Positions 31,011 to 39,408 of a stretch of 64,000 nucleotides of DNA are shown here, in pieces. Origin of the DNA: Streptomyces sp. R28 (GTDB taxonomy: Bacteria > Actinomycetota > Actinomycetes > Streptomycetales > Streptomycetaceae). The notes beneath the pieces were generated by a model. The model searched no databases and had not been told where the DNA came from. It saw only the letters and a program-made list of their open reading frames with translations. Each line of letters opens with the position of its first letter. The stretch's first letter is position 1. The translations under genes were made by a program, and so were the position numbers. The stretch lies in the NCBI RefSeq assembly GCF_041052385.1, contig NZ_CP163439.1:5135001-5199000 (forward strand), read 5' to 3'.

Positions 31011-32093
31011 ATGCAGGGGGCATGGGTGAACCACGACGCTCTGGAACTCACCGAAGCGCACTACGAGTTGGTGATCAGCGTCGACGCCAGACGTTCCGGC
31101 GCGTACGGCGACGTCGACAAGCCGCGCATGCGCGCCCGGATCTACCGGGTGCTGGAGACGGGCTTCACCCACGCCAAGGTGGCTCGGGACGCCGTCCACA
31201 TGGAGGACCGGGGCGACGGCGTGCTGCTGTCGGTGCCGGGGCGGATCGCGGTGAGCCGGCTGCTCGGGCTGTGGCTGGTAGAGGTGCACGAGAAGCTGCG
31301 GGACGAGAACCGTGACCTGGCCGTCCCCCTCGGGCTGCGCATCGGCATGCACGTCGGCCCGGTCCGGCACGACGAGCGGGGCATCAGCGGACGCGCCGTC
31401 GACCTCGCCTGCCGACTGGCCGACTCCCCCGTCGCCCGGCAACTCCTCGACGCCGAGAAGGCCGACCTCGTGCTGGTGACCTCCCAGTCGCTGTACGAGG
31501 ACGTGGTCAGCGGCGGCGGCAAGTTCATCGAGCCCGCGCACTACTCCTCGGCCCGGCTGGACCTCAAGGAGGGCGCGGTCACCGCCTGGTTCCACCTGCC
31601 CGGGCGGCCCGCTCCGGCCCTGGCCGCCGAGACTCCGGCCGCCCCCACCCCGGCTCCCGCTCCCGCCCCCGCCGGTGGCGCCCCCGGCACAGACGTAGTC
31701 CTGCCCGCGCTCGGCGAGTCCGTCACCGAGGGCACCGTCACCCGCTGGCTGAAGTCGGTCGGTGACCGTGTCGAGGCCGACGAGCCGCTGCTGGAGGTGT
31801 CGACGGACAAGGTCGACACCGAGATCCTCGCCCCCGCCTCCGGCACGCTGCTGGAGATCGTGGTCGGCGAGGACGAGACGGTCGAGATCGGCGCCAAGCT
31901 CGCCGTCATCGGCGCCAGGGGTACCGCTCCGGCCGCGCCCGCCGCCCCGCGTGCCCCCCGCCGTCCGCCCGGTGACGTCGGCATTCATCAAAACGTCAGG
32001 CGCGACGCGTTCCATAACGAAAACAACGTCTACCACGGGCCCGTGCAGATGGGCGGGTCCGCCAACCGCGTCACCGAGCAGGGGAAGGACTGA
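31011..32093 (+). CDS. Cyclase-fold protein fused to a lipoyl domain
   Basis: 360 aa; a GTG at 31026 with AGGGGG upstream is an equally good start. Residues 15-205 form a class III cyclase-like domain: VISVDARRSG (metal Asp about 26) and EDRGDGVLLSV (about 65-75), then RIGMHVGPV and ISGRAVDLACRLAD. A Pro/Ala linker (about 205-225) leads to a biotinyl-lipoyl domain: LPALGESVTEGTVTRWLK, then VSTDKVDTE with the lipoyl lysine near 266. It closely resembles 2-oxoglutarate dehydrogenase E2 lipoyl domains. A His/Asn-rich tail (IHQNVRRDAFHNENNVYHGP) ends the protein. First gene of the nine-gene locus. Confidence 0.75.
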   Translation: MQGAWVNHDALELTEAHYELVISVDARRSGAYGDVDKPRMRARIYRVLETGFTHAKVARDAVHMEDRGDGVLLSVPGRIAVSRLLGLWLVEVHEKLRDENRDLAVPLGLRIGMHVGPVRHDERGISGRAVDLACRLADSPVARQLLDAEKADLVLVTSQSLYEDVVSGGGKFIEPAHYSSARLDLKEGAVTAWFHLPGRPAPALAAETPAAPTPAPAPAPAGGAPGTDVVLPALGESVTEGTVTRWLKSVGDRVEADEPLLEVSTDKVDTEILAPASGTLLEIVVGEDETVEIGAKLAVIGARGTAPAAPAAPRAPRRPPGDVGIHQNVRRDAFHNENNVYHGPVQMGGSANRVTEQGKD

Positions 32094-32098
32094 GCCGG

Positions 32099-34648
32099 GT
32101 GAGCGACGACGAGCAGGCGGGCGGCGTAGCCGTCGACACCCCTGAGCAGTCCGGCGGGGGACGGTCGTCCGACGACGACAAGAAGGCCGGAGGCGACAGG
32201 AAAGACGACAGGAAGCAGGACCGGGACGAGCGGTCCCGCGACAACGACGGCAAGTCCGACGGCGAGAAGGCCGCCGAGGACGAGGATGCGGAAAAGGAGA
32301 AGGAGAAAGAGCGGGAGAAGGAACGGGAGCGCGCCGCGGGGCGGTTCAAGGAGCGCACCCGCGACCCCCTCGCCGACGATCAGGGCGAGGACGGGCCCAC
32401 CGATCTGGCCGCCGCCGCGCGGACGCGCCGGGCCACCCGGCAGCTGTTCGACGTCCGCCGGGACCTGATCAGCTTCGCCCACTCGCGGCTCCAGAGCGCC
32501 CACATCGGCGACAACTTCAACCTGACGCTGGGCTCGCGCGCGCTCGGCTCCGGCATGCGCAGCGGTCCCGTTCCCGAGGAGGAGCTGCGCAGGCTCCGCC
32601 GGGTCCATGTGGTGCCGCAGGGGTACGTACGGCTGCGCGGCGCGCTGCGCGCCCGGCGGCTGCTGGTGCTGGGTGCCGCGCCGGGTACGGGACGTACGAG
32701 TACGGCGCTGTCGCTCCTCGACGAGGTCACCCAGCGCACGGCGGACGACTCCGGCGCCGAGCCCGCCCCCGCCCCGGGCCCCCGGATCCTGCGGGTCGAC
32801 CCGGAGGGCGGGCCACGGCAGTTGGCCGGGACGCTGGACAACGAGGGCGAGGAGGCCCGGCGCGGTACCGGCTATCTGTTGGAGCTGTCCCTCACCCGGA
32901 GCGACACCCTGCCGCCGGACGAGATGGACCTCGACGAGCTCGCCGCGGCCCTGGACCGCCGCGAGGCCTTCGCGGTGATCGTCGTCACCGTCGGGTCTGC
33001 GGCGAACGCGCTGCTGGCCGGGCGGTACGGCATGCTCTGCCCGCCCGCGCCCACCGAGGAGCTGCTCGCCACCCGGCTGCGCGAGCGGCTGGAGGAGCGG
33101 GTCGCGGAGGGCCGGGAGGGCGACGCGCCCCTGGAGGACCTTCTTGCGCGCGCGGAGGAGCTCGCGGAATCCGAGGAGCTCGATGACGCGCTCGGGCTGA
33201 ATGATCTGCGCCCCGGCGAGGCCGAGTTGCTGGCGTCGCTGCTGGCCGGGCATGTGCTGGGGAACGTCTCGTACGAGGCGTTGCTGTCCGGCTACCGCAG
33301 CATCGCCGCCGAGCAGGCCCAGGAGTGGTTCGCCGGCGTGGACCGGGCGCTCACCGCGCCCCGGGTCGACGCGGAGGGCAAGGCCCGCCGGTCGGACACG
33401 GCGACGCTGTTCCACCCGGTGGCGTTCCGTATCGCGCTGGCCGTACTGGGCGGGGCGTCGTACAGCGCCGTGGCCACCGCCGCACACCTGCTGACCTGGG
33501 AACTGTCCGTTCAGTGCGACCCGGACAACACACCGGCCCGCCCCCTGTTCTGCGACGACCCGGAGGTCGACAAGGCGCTCTCGCGCGCCGATTTCCAGGA
33601 CGGCAAGGTCGAGGTGGCCGGGCACGACGTGCCGGCGCGGCTGATCTGGTACCGGGGTTCCGCCCTGCCGTCCGCGGTGCTGACCGAGCTGTGGGACCGG
33701 CACTTCCCGGTCCGGGCGCCGGTGGTGCGCTGGCTGCGGCTGCTGGCGGACGATCCGCGCTCCCAGGTGTGGATGCGCGCCGCGGTCGCCGCCGGTGAGC
33801 TGTGCGTACGGGACTTCGACCACGGCTACACCGAGCTGGTCCGGCCGCTCGCCGAGGCGCACACGCCCCGTCGGCGGATCTTCGCGGCCACCACCATGGA
33901 CCAGGCCGCCGGTCACGATTCCCATCGCAAGACGGTGCACAAGATCATCGGCGACTGGAGCAGGAACGGCACCAAGTCGCTGCGCTGGACCGCCGCGATG
34001 GCGCTGGGCTACGGCAACGCCGCCGCCACGACGGACGACACGCTGGACGCCCTGGCCCGGATCGGGATCAGGGACGAGGGCGATCAGCTCGCTGTCAGTT
34101 CGTTCAACGTCGTACGGCTGCTGACCCTGCCCGATGCCGCGTCGGTGCTGGAGCGGGTGGCGGAGTGGACCCACCACAAGAAGGAGCCGTACCAGGACCT
34201 GGGTCTGGTGACCACCGTCCGGCTGGCGCTGACCACGGTGGAAGAGGTGCTGACGGACGACCCCGAGTCCTCCCCGCTGGGCGACCGCGGTGACTGGCCG
34301 CTGCCGCTGGCCCTCGCCGCCACCCGGCCCGAACTCGTGGCTCCCATGGCCGACTTGCTGTGGACCACGCTGAACACGGCGCGGTCGAAGGACGTCGCGA
34401 TGGACGCGTTGGAGGCACTGCTGCGGTCGGCGGCACGCAAGGACGGCAGCGAGTGGACCCGGCCGGGGCTGGCGGCGCTGCTGCCCGCGCTGGCCACCGA
34501 GGAGAACGACCGGCGGCGGCTGGACTGGCTGTTGCGCCGCATGATGAACGACCCCGAGAAGCCGCTCCCCGAACCGAAGGCGCGCGACCTGTGGTGGCTC
34601 GCCGTCTCACGGCCGGAGCGGACGGGCCAGGAGGAGAGGCATGGCTGA
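32099..34648 (+). CDS. P-loop-like helical protein with charged N-terminus
   Basis: 849 aa from a GTG 6 nt after the previous stop. Residues 1-105 are highly charged low-complexity sequence (runs of E/K/R/D). Then comes SAHIGDNFNLTLGS, a motif echoing the tail of the preceding protein. The P-loop is GAAPGTGRTS (about 191-200), where Arg replaces the usual Lys of Walker A; the Walker B position (AFAVIVVTVGSA) has no acidic residue. Residues 250-849 are helical, HEAT-like. This suggests a STAND-like or sensor NTPase that may have lost hydrolysis. It overlaps the next gene by 8 nt. Confidence 0.6.
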   Translation: MSDDEQAGGVAVDTPEQSGGGRSSDDDKKAGGDRKDDRKQDRDERSRDNDGKSDGEKAAEDEDAEKEKEKEREKERERAAGRFKERTRDPLADDQGEDGPTDLAAAARTRRATRQLFDVRRDLISFAHSRLQSAHIGDNFNLTLGSRALGSGMRSGPVPEEELRRLRRVHVVPQGYVRLRGALRARRLLVLGAAPGTGRTSTALSLLDEVTQRTADDSGAEPAPAPGPRILRVDPEGGPRQLAGTLDNEGEEARRGTGYLLELSLTRSDTLPPDEMDLDELAAALDRREAFAVIVVTVGSAANALLAGRYGMLCPPAPTEELLATRLRERLEERVAEGREGDAPLEDLLARAEELAESEELDDALGLNDLRPGEAELLASLLAGHVLGNVSYEALLSGYRSIAAEQAQEWFAGVDRALTAPRVDAEGKARRSDTATLFHPVAFRIALAVLGGASYSAVATAAHLLTWELSVQCDPDNTPARPLFCDDPEVDKALSRADFQDGKVEVAGHDVPARLIWYRGSALPSAVLTELWDRHFPVRAPVVRWLRLLADDPRSQVWMRAAVAAGELCVRDFDHGYTELVRPLAEAHTPRRRIFAATTMDQAAGHDSHRKTVHKIIGDWSRNGTKSLRWTAAMALGYGNAAATTDDTLDALARIGIRDEGDQLAVSSFNVVRLLTLPDAASVLERVAEWTHHKKEPYQDLGLVTTVRLALTTVEEVLTDDPESSPLGDRGDWPLPLALAATRPELVAPMADLLWTTLNTARSKDVAMDALEALLRSAARKDGSEWTRPGLAALLPALATEENDRRRLDWLLRRMMNDPEKPLPEPKARDLWWLAVSRPERTGQEERHG

Positions 34649-36218
34649 CAACGACGACGCGAGGGCGAAGGCGAGGCAGCGGGTCCAGGCGAAACGGGCC
34701 GCGGCCGACTCGACCCCCATGGGCCCGTTCCTGAAGGAGTACGCGCCGACGGGCGGGTTGCCGCCGATCAGTGCCGAGAAGACCTCGGTGGTGTTCTACC
34801 GCAACGGCGGCTACACCGTGGTCACCGCCTTCGGCGTCCGGCACGTCGACAAGCGGACGCTGGCCCGGCCGTACACCGTCTGCGAGATCGCGGTCGGCAC
34901 CTTCGTGACGCCCCTGCGGATGGAGCTGCCGGCCGCCGGCAGCACCGCCTTCTTCAAGGCCGAGGTGGACATCGAGTGGGAGGTGACCGACCCGCATCTG
35001 GTCGCCGTACAGGCCGTGAAGGACGTCGCCAAGCGGCTCACCTCCCCGATCCTGGAACGGCTGCACGAGGTCACGCGGTCCTATCGGGTGACCGACGCCG
35101 AACAGGCCAACCGGGTCATCACACGCGAGTGCGTCGGGGGCCGCTGGAGTGATCTGGGGGCCGAACTCGGCCTGCGGGTACGGCTGTACGTCCGTCTGGG
35201 GGTGGACGACGACGCCATCGAGCACGCGAAGAAGAAGCGGGACGTGGTGGCCGAGGCCGAGGTGACCCGGCAGCGTCAGGACGCGTTCCGGCGCATGCTG
35301 CAGGGCGGGGAGCTGGAGCAGCTCAGCTTCATGCTGGCGGCCGATCCCGAGGGAGCCAAGGACTTCCTGGAGAAGATCCGCCAGGAGGGCAGGCAGGACG
35401 ATCGGGAGCGGATCGACCGGCTCTACACCATGGCGCTCAGTGGAGAGCTCGCCTCCACCGACGTGGAGACACAGGTCCTGAACCTCATCAACCCGGACCG
35501 GCGCCGCCCCATCCAGGGCCCCCTCGGATCGCTGCCGCCGCGCCGGGAGCCCCGGCAGCTCGAGCCGTCCGCGGACGGGGCGTTCACCCCGGACTGGGTG
35601 TCGGACGAACCGCCCCGACGGCGCCCCCACCGGCCCGAGCCCTCCCGGGACGAGCCGCACCGCACGGGGTCCGGCCGACGGGAGCCGTACGCCGGCCAGG
35701 ACGCCGACGCGGACGAGCCGCCCTCCGGCGCGCGACGCCGGCCCCACCGGGAGCCCTACTCGGCGGACGACGGATACGAACCCCGCGCCCGGCGCCGGCC
35801 CCACCGGCCGGACCCCTACTCCCCGGCGGCGGACGCCGACTACGACGACCCGCGCTTCCGCGACCGCCAACGCACCCACCAGCCCGAGCCGCACTACCGG
35901 GACGACGACCCCGACTACGACAACCCGCGCGCCCTGGACCGTGACCGGGCCTACCAGCCCGGGCCCTACTCCCAGGACGACGACGCCGACTACGACGACC
36001 GTCGTGCCGGAGTGCGCCGGCTGCCCCGTCGGCCGGAGTTCGACTCCGCGGGACCCGTCCCGGACCACGACCCCGAGGATGAGTCGCGCTCCGGCGACCG
36101 GCCCCGGACGTACCGGCCGGAGCCCTACTACCCGGACGACGAGCGGGAGCGGGAGCGGCCGCGGCGGCGCAGACGAGGTGAGGACGACGGATGGTCCTGG
36201 GTGGAAGAGGACCGATGA
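34641..36218 (+). CDS. SPFH (band 7)-like protein with long disordered tail
   Basis: 525 aa. Residues 25-210 look like an SPFH domain: VVFYRNGGYTVVTAFGVRHV, FKAEVDIEWEVTDPHLVAVQ, AVKDVAKRLTSPILERLHEV, then LGLRVRLYVRLGVDDDAIEH and a helix (VVAEAEVTRQRQDAFRRML). SPFH proteins scaffold membrane microdomains and often accompany conflict or stress systems. No transmembrane segment is present. Residues 300-525 are disordered, built from repeats such as RRRPHRPEP and DYDDPRFRDRQRTHQPEPHY. It overlaps both neighbours, by 8 and 4 nt. Confidence 0.65.
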   Translation: MADNDDARAKARQRVQAKRAAADSTPMGPFLKEYAPTGGLPPISAEKTSVVFYRNGGYTVVTAFGVRHVDKRTLARPYTVCEIAVGTFVTPLRMELPAAGSTAFFKAEVDIEWEVTDPHLVAVQAVKDVAKRLTSPILERLHEVTRSYRVTDAEQANRVITRECVGGRWSDLGAELGLRVRLYVRLGVDDDAIEHAKKKRDVVAEAEVTRQRQDAFRRMLQGGELEQLSFMLAADPEGAKDFLEKIRQEGRQDDRERIDRLYTMALSGELASTDVETQVLNLINPDRRRPIQGPLGSLPPRREPRQLEPSADGAFTPDWVSDEPPRRRPHRPEPSRDEPHRTGSGRREPYAGQDADADEPPSGARRRPHREPYSADDGYEPRARRRPHRPDPYSPAADADYDDPRFRDRQRTHQPEPHYRDDDPDYDNPRALDRDRAYQPGPYSQDDDADYDDRRAGVRRLPRRPEFDSAGPVPDHDPEDESRSGDRPRTYRPEPYYPDDERERERPRRRRRGEDDGWSWVEEDR

Positions 36219-36766
36219 CCGCCGACGGGGCGGCACGAACCTCCCCCGACCCGGTCGGGCTGGTGCCGGACGGGGGTCGGCACTGCCACGACCGGGCGGG
36301 GGAGCGCATCGCGGAGCGGTTGCTGATCACGGTCCGGGAGGACCTCGGCCGGGCCGACTCCAAGGCGGCCGTGCTCCTGTCGGGGACGCTCGCGCTGCCC
36401 GCGTTCCTGGTCGGGTGGCACGGCACGCCCGGTTGGGACGGGTTCGCCGACGTGACGCTGCTCCTGTCCGGGGTGCTCTGGGCCGTCGCGGTGGCCGCGC
36501 TGGTCGCGGCGCTGATGCCGCGCACCGGCACGGTCCGCGCCCGGGACGAGGTGACCTACTTCGGCGATCTGGTGGCCGCGCGCGACATCGCGCGGCTGTC
36601 CGCCCGGGTCACCGAGGCGGCGCGCGATCCCGCCGGGTGGCTGCTCGTCCAGGCCGTGGACGTCAGCTCGATTCTGTCCGCCAAGTACCGCGCCATCCGC
36701 TGGGGCGTGGCCTCGCTCGCCCCGTCGGCGGGCCTGGCCGTGGTCTGGGGTCTGACCGCGGGCTGA
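36215..36766 (+). CDS. Pycsar effector-like membrane protein (PycTM-like)
   Basis: 183 aa from the ATG overlapping the previous stop (ATGA). Pattern: helix LLITVREDLGRADSKAAVLL into membrane segment 1 (about 51-68), segment 2 (about 80-102, LLLSGVLWAVAVAALVAAL), soluble part with RARDEVTYFGDLVAARDIAR, helix LVQAVDVSSILSAKYRAIRW, and segment 3 (about 163-181). The R/D-K-A entry helix, YFGDL motif and order of helices match PycTM proteins, including the one at 8015-8509. In Pycsar the protein kills by membrane damage after binding a cyclic pyrimidine. Here it lies three genes behind a cyclase-fold protein. Confidence 0.72.
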   Translation: MTADGAARTSPDPVGLVPDGGRHCHDRAGERIAERLLITVREDLGRADSKAAVLLSGTLALPAFLVGWHGTPGWDGFADVTLLLSGVLWAVAVAALVAALMPRTGTVRARDEVTYFGDLVAARDIARLSARVTEAARDPAGWLLVQAVDVSSILSAKYRAIRWGVASLAPSAGLAVVWGLTAG

Positions 36767-36944
36767 TCCCCGACCGGCGCACGCAACACCGATGTACCAC
36801 CGCACACACGCCAACGCACCACCGCACACGACATCGGCGCGCACCAGGCACGAAGCAGACGCGTCCGTACACGTCGCAGGGCGAATCAAGAACCTGACGA
36901 ATCAAGAACCTCAAGCACGAACCTCAAAGACCAAGGGGACGGCC

Positions 36945-39239
36945 GTGGGAAGAGTCACGGGAAGACGGCAGACAGGAAGGGCCCGGGTGCGCCGCACCGC
37001 GATCTCGGTGCTGGGCGGCGCCGCGGTGTTCGCGTCCCTGTTGGCACCGGCCGGTCAGGATCCGGTGCCTGCGGCGGACTCGGAACCGGTGTTCCCGGCG
37101 GTCGACTACGCGGTGGCCGTGGACGAGTCGGCCAGCCTCGCGCCCGAGGACATGAAGGCCGAGAAGGCCGCCGCCAAGCGGATCGCGCTGGGCGACGTCT
37201 CCTCGTCCTCGCAGGTCACGGTGTTCGGCTTCGCCGCCGCCGAGAAGGCCGGCCAGCAGGTCGTGGACCCGGTGTGCCCGCGCACCACGCTGAACGCGGC
37301 GGGCCGCGAGGAGGTCGGAGGCTGCGTGGACAAGCTGCGCAGCCGCAAGAAGAGCGAGGGCACCGGCACCGACCTCCCGACCGCCATCCGGCAGGGCGTG
37401 GACGACCTGACCGACGGCTCCGACGCCTCGGTGCCCCGGGTGCTGTTCCTGCTGACCGACGGGAAGATGGACGTTGAGGACAGCTTCAAGTACGGCGACC
37501 CCTCGCACCGCGCGGCCGAGGGTGAACGGCAGTTGAAGCTGGCGCTGGAGGAAGCCGCCGCGCAGAACGTCCAGATCTGGCCGCTGGGCTTCGGCGACGA
37601 CCCGGACAAGAAGCAGCTCGACCAGATCGCGGCCGGCGGCTACCAGAAGGGCTGCGTCGAACTGCCCTCAGCGACTCCCAAGGCCCACAAGGTCGACGCG
37701 AAGGCCGTCGGCACCACCCTGGAGAAGATCTTCGCCGCCGCCCACTGCCTGCGTCACGAGGAGGGCCCCAGCAAGCGGCCGCCGGCCACCCTGGAGATCG
37801 GCATCTCGCCGCTGGCCACCGTCGGCAGCATCGTCGTCGACAAGGGCGACCCCGAGGTGAAGATCACCTACATCGACCCGGCGGGCGACGAGGTCCCGAC
37901 CACCTCCGGGAAGTACAAGAACTCCCGGTTCGAGCTGGCGGGCGGCTCCGGCACCGTCGAGGCGCTGAAGATCGTCGACCCGCTGCCCGGCATCTGGAAG
38001 GTGAAGGCCGCGGCCCCCGAGGGCCACCGCTCGCTGCCCGTCGCCGTCAGCGTGCTGTGGCAGGGCGAGCTGCGCGGCGCCATCACCATGGACCCGCCCT
38101 CGCCGCAGGTCGGCGAGAAGGTCACGGTGACCATGCGGCTGCAGACGCGCGAGGGCTACGAGATCAAGGACCCGCGCGACTACGAGGGGCTGCGGGTGCG
38201 CAGCGAGCTGACCGGGGACGGCTTCTCCCCGCGCACGCTCGAACTCGCGGACAACGGCAAGGGGTCCGACCCGGAGGCGAGCGACGGCTCCTTCACCGGC
38301 ACCGTGACCATCCCCGACGACGCCGACGGGGCGCTGACGGTGAGCGCCACACTGACCGCCTCGGGGCTGAGCGCCGACACGCGCAGCGAGACCGGCGAGA
38401 TCGCGCCCGGCGAACTGCCCGTCAAGGCACCGGTCGAACTGCCCGACGGCGACACCCACCCCGGCGGCACGGTCACCGGCACCCTGGACGTCAGCAACAC
38501 CACCGACGCCCCGCACACCCTGCGGCTGTCCGTCGCCGACGTGAAGGACGGGCTGCTCTCCGTCGAGCCGAAGGAGATCACCCTCAAGCCCGGTGAGCAG
38601 GGCACCCGGCAGGTCATGGTCAAGGTCTCCCCCGCGGGCGCCTTCGGTGACCGCCTCGGCGACGGGCTGGACCTCTCCGGCACCTTCACCGTCGTCGACA
38701 CCACCGACGACGACCGGACGCTCGAACGCGCCCCGGTCTCGGTGCGGGTCACGCCGGAGCCCGGGATCTGGGAGAAGTACTGGTGGGCGTTCGTGTCCGG
38801 CGCCGTCGCGATCGCGCTCGCCGCGGTGGCGGTCGTCGCCTGGCTGGGGCTGCGCAAGCGTCGGCGGGACCCGTTCGGGCTGATCCTGCAGCTGGTCTCC
38901 GAGGACGGCACCGTCCTCAACGAGCACAAGGCGGGGCACGGCAACAACAAGCAGTGGTACGAGTTCGCCGTCGTCGAGGCCCATCGCAGCCCGCGTATCG
39001 ACAAGCGCTCGCACGGCCCGTACGCCGTCCGGCGCAGCCGCGAGGGCGGAGCGGTGGTGCGCAGGGGCGGCAGCCGGATGGCGTTGCCCGTCCGCGGCCA
39101 GGTCCAGCTGACCGAGGCGCTGAGCCTCGCCCTCGGCGGGACCCCCGGCGCGGGGACCCGCCCGCCGCAGGGCGCCTTCGCCGGTCGCGGCGGCCAGAAG
39201 CCGCCGAGCCAGAGCGGCCCCTACGACGAGTTCGCGTGA
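36945..39239 (+). CDS. Exported von Willebrand factor A membrane protein
   Basis: 764 aa from the GTG at 36945 (AAGGGGA upstream); the frame is open 51 codons further without a ribosome site. Residues 1-45 look like a signal sequence (RRTAISVLGGAAVFASLLA). The vWA domain has a complete MIDAS: VDESAS (about 59-64), GTGTDL, LLTDGK (about 167-172). Ig-like beta domains follow, then a transmembrane helix (about 611-635) and a cytoplasmic part ending GPYDEFA. vWA proteins bind partners through Mg2+. It is separated from the upstream gene by 178 bp. Confidence 0.8.
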   Translation: MGRVTGRRQTGRARVRRTAISVLGGAAVFASLLAPAGQDPVPAADSEPVFPAVDYAVAVDESASLAPEDMKAEKAAAKRIALGDVSSSSQVTVFGFAAAEKAGQQVVDPVCPRTTLNAAGREEVGGCVDKLRSRKKSEGTGTDLPTAIRQGVDDLTDGSDASVPRVLFLLTDGKMDVEDSFKYGDPSHRAAEGERQLKLALEEAAAQNVQIWPLGFGDDPDKKQLDQIAAGGYQKGCVELPSATPKAHKVDAKAVGTTLEKIFAAAHCLRHEEGPSKRPPATLEIGISPLATVGSIVVDKGDPEVKITYIDPAGDEVPTTSGKYKNSRFELAGGSGTVEALKIVDPLPGIWKVKAAAPEGHRSLPVAVSVLWQGELRGAITMDPPSPQVGEKVTVTMRLQTREGYEIKDPRDYEGLRVRSELTGDGFSPRTLELADNGKGSDPEASDGSFTGTVTIPDDADGALTVSATLTASGLSADTRSETGEIAPGELPVKAPVELPDGDTHPGGTVTGTLDVSNTTDAPHTLRLSVADVKDGLLSVEPKEITLKPGEQGTRQVMVKVSPAGAFGDRLGDGLDLSGTFTVVDTTDDDRTLERAPVSVRVTPEPGIWEKYWWAFVSGAVAIALAAVAVVAWLGLRKRRRDPFGLILQLVSEDGTVLNEHKAGHGNNKQWYEFAVVEAHRSPRIDKRSHGPYAVRRSREGGAVVRRGGSRMALPVRGQVQLTEALSLALGGTPGAGTRPPQGAFAGRGGQKPPSQSGPYDEFA

Positions 39240-39408
39240 GGCGCGGGCGGGCCGGACACGTCACCACCCGGCCCGCCCCCGCACACCGCACGAGCACCAC
39301 CGCACGAGCACCACATCGCATCGCCGCACGGCCGTCCCGCCGCGCGGCGCCACAGACGTACCGAGCACGAACCGGCGGCCGCGTCGGCCGTGAAGCGGGG
39401 AGGAAACC

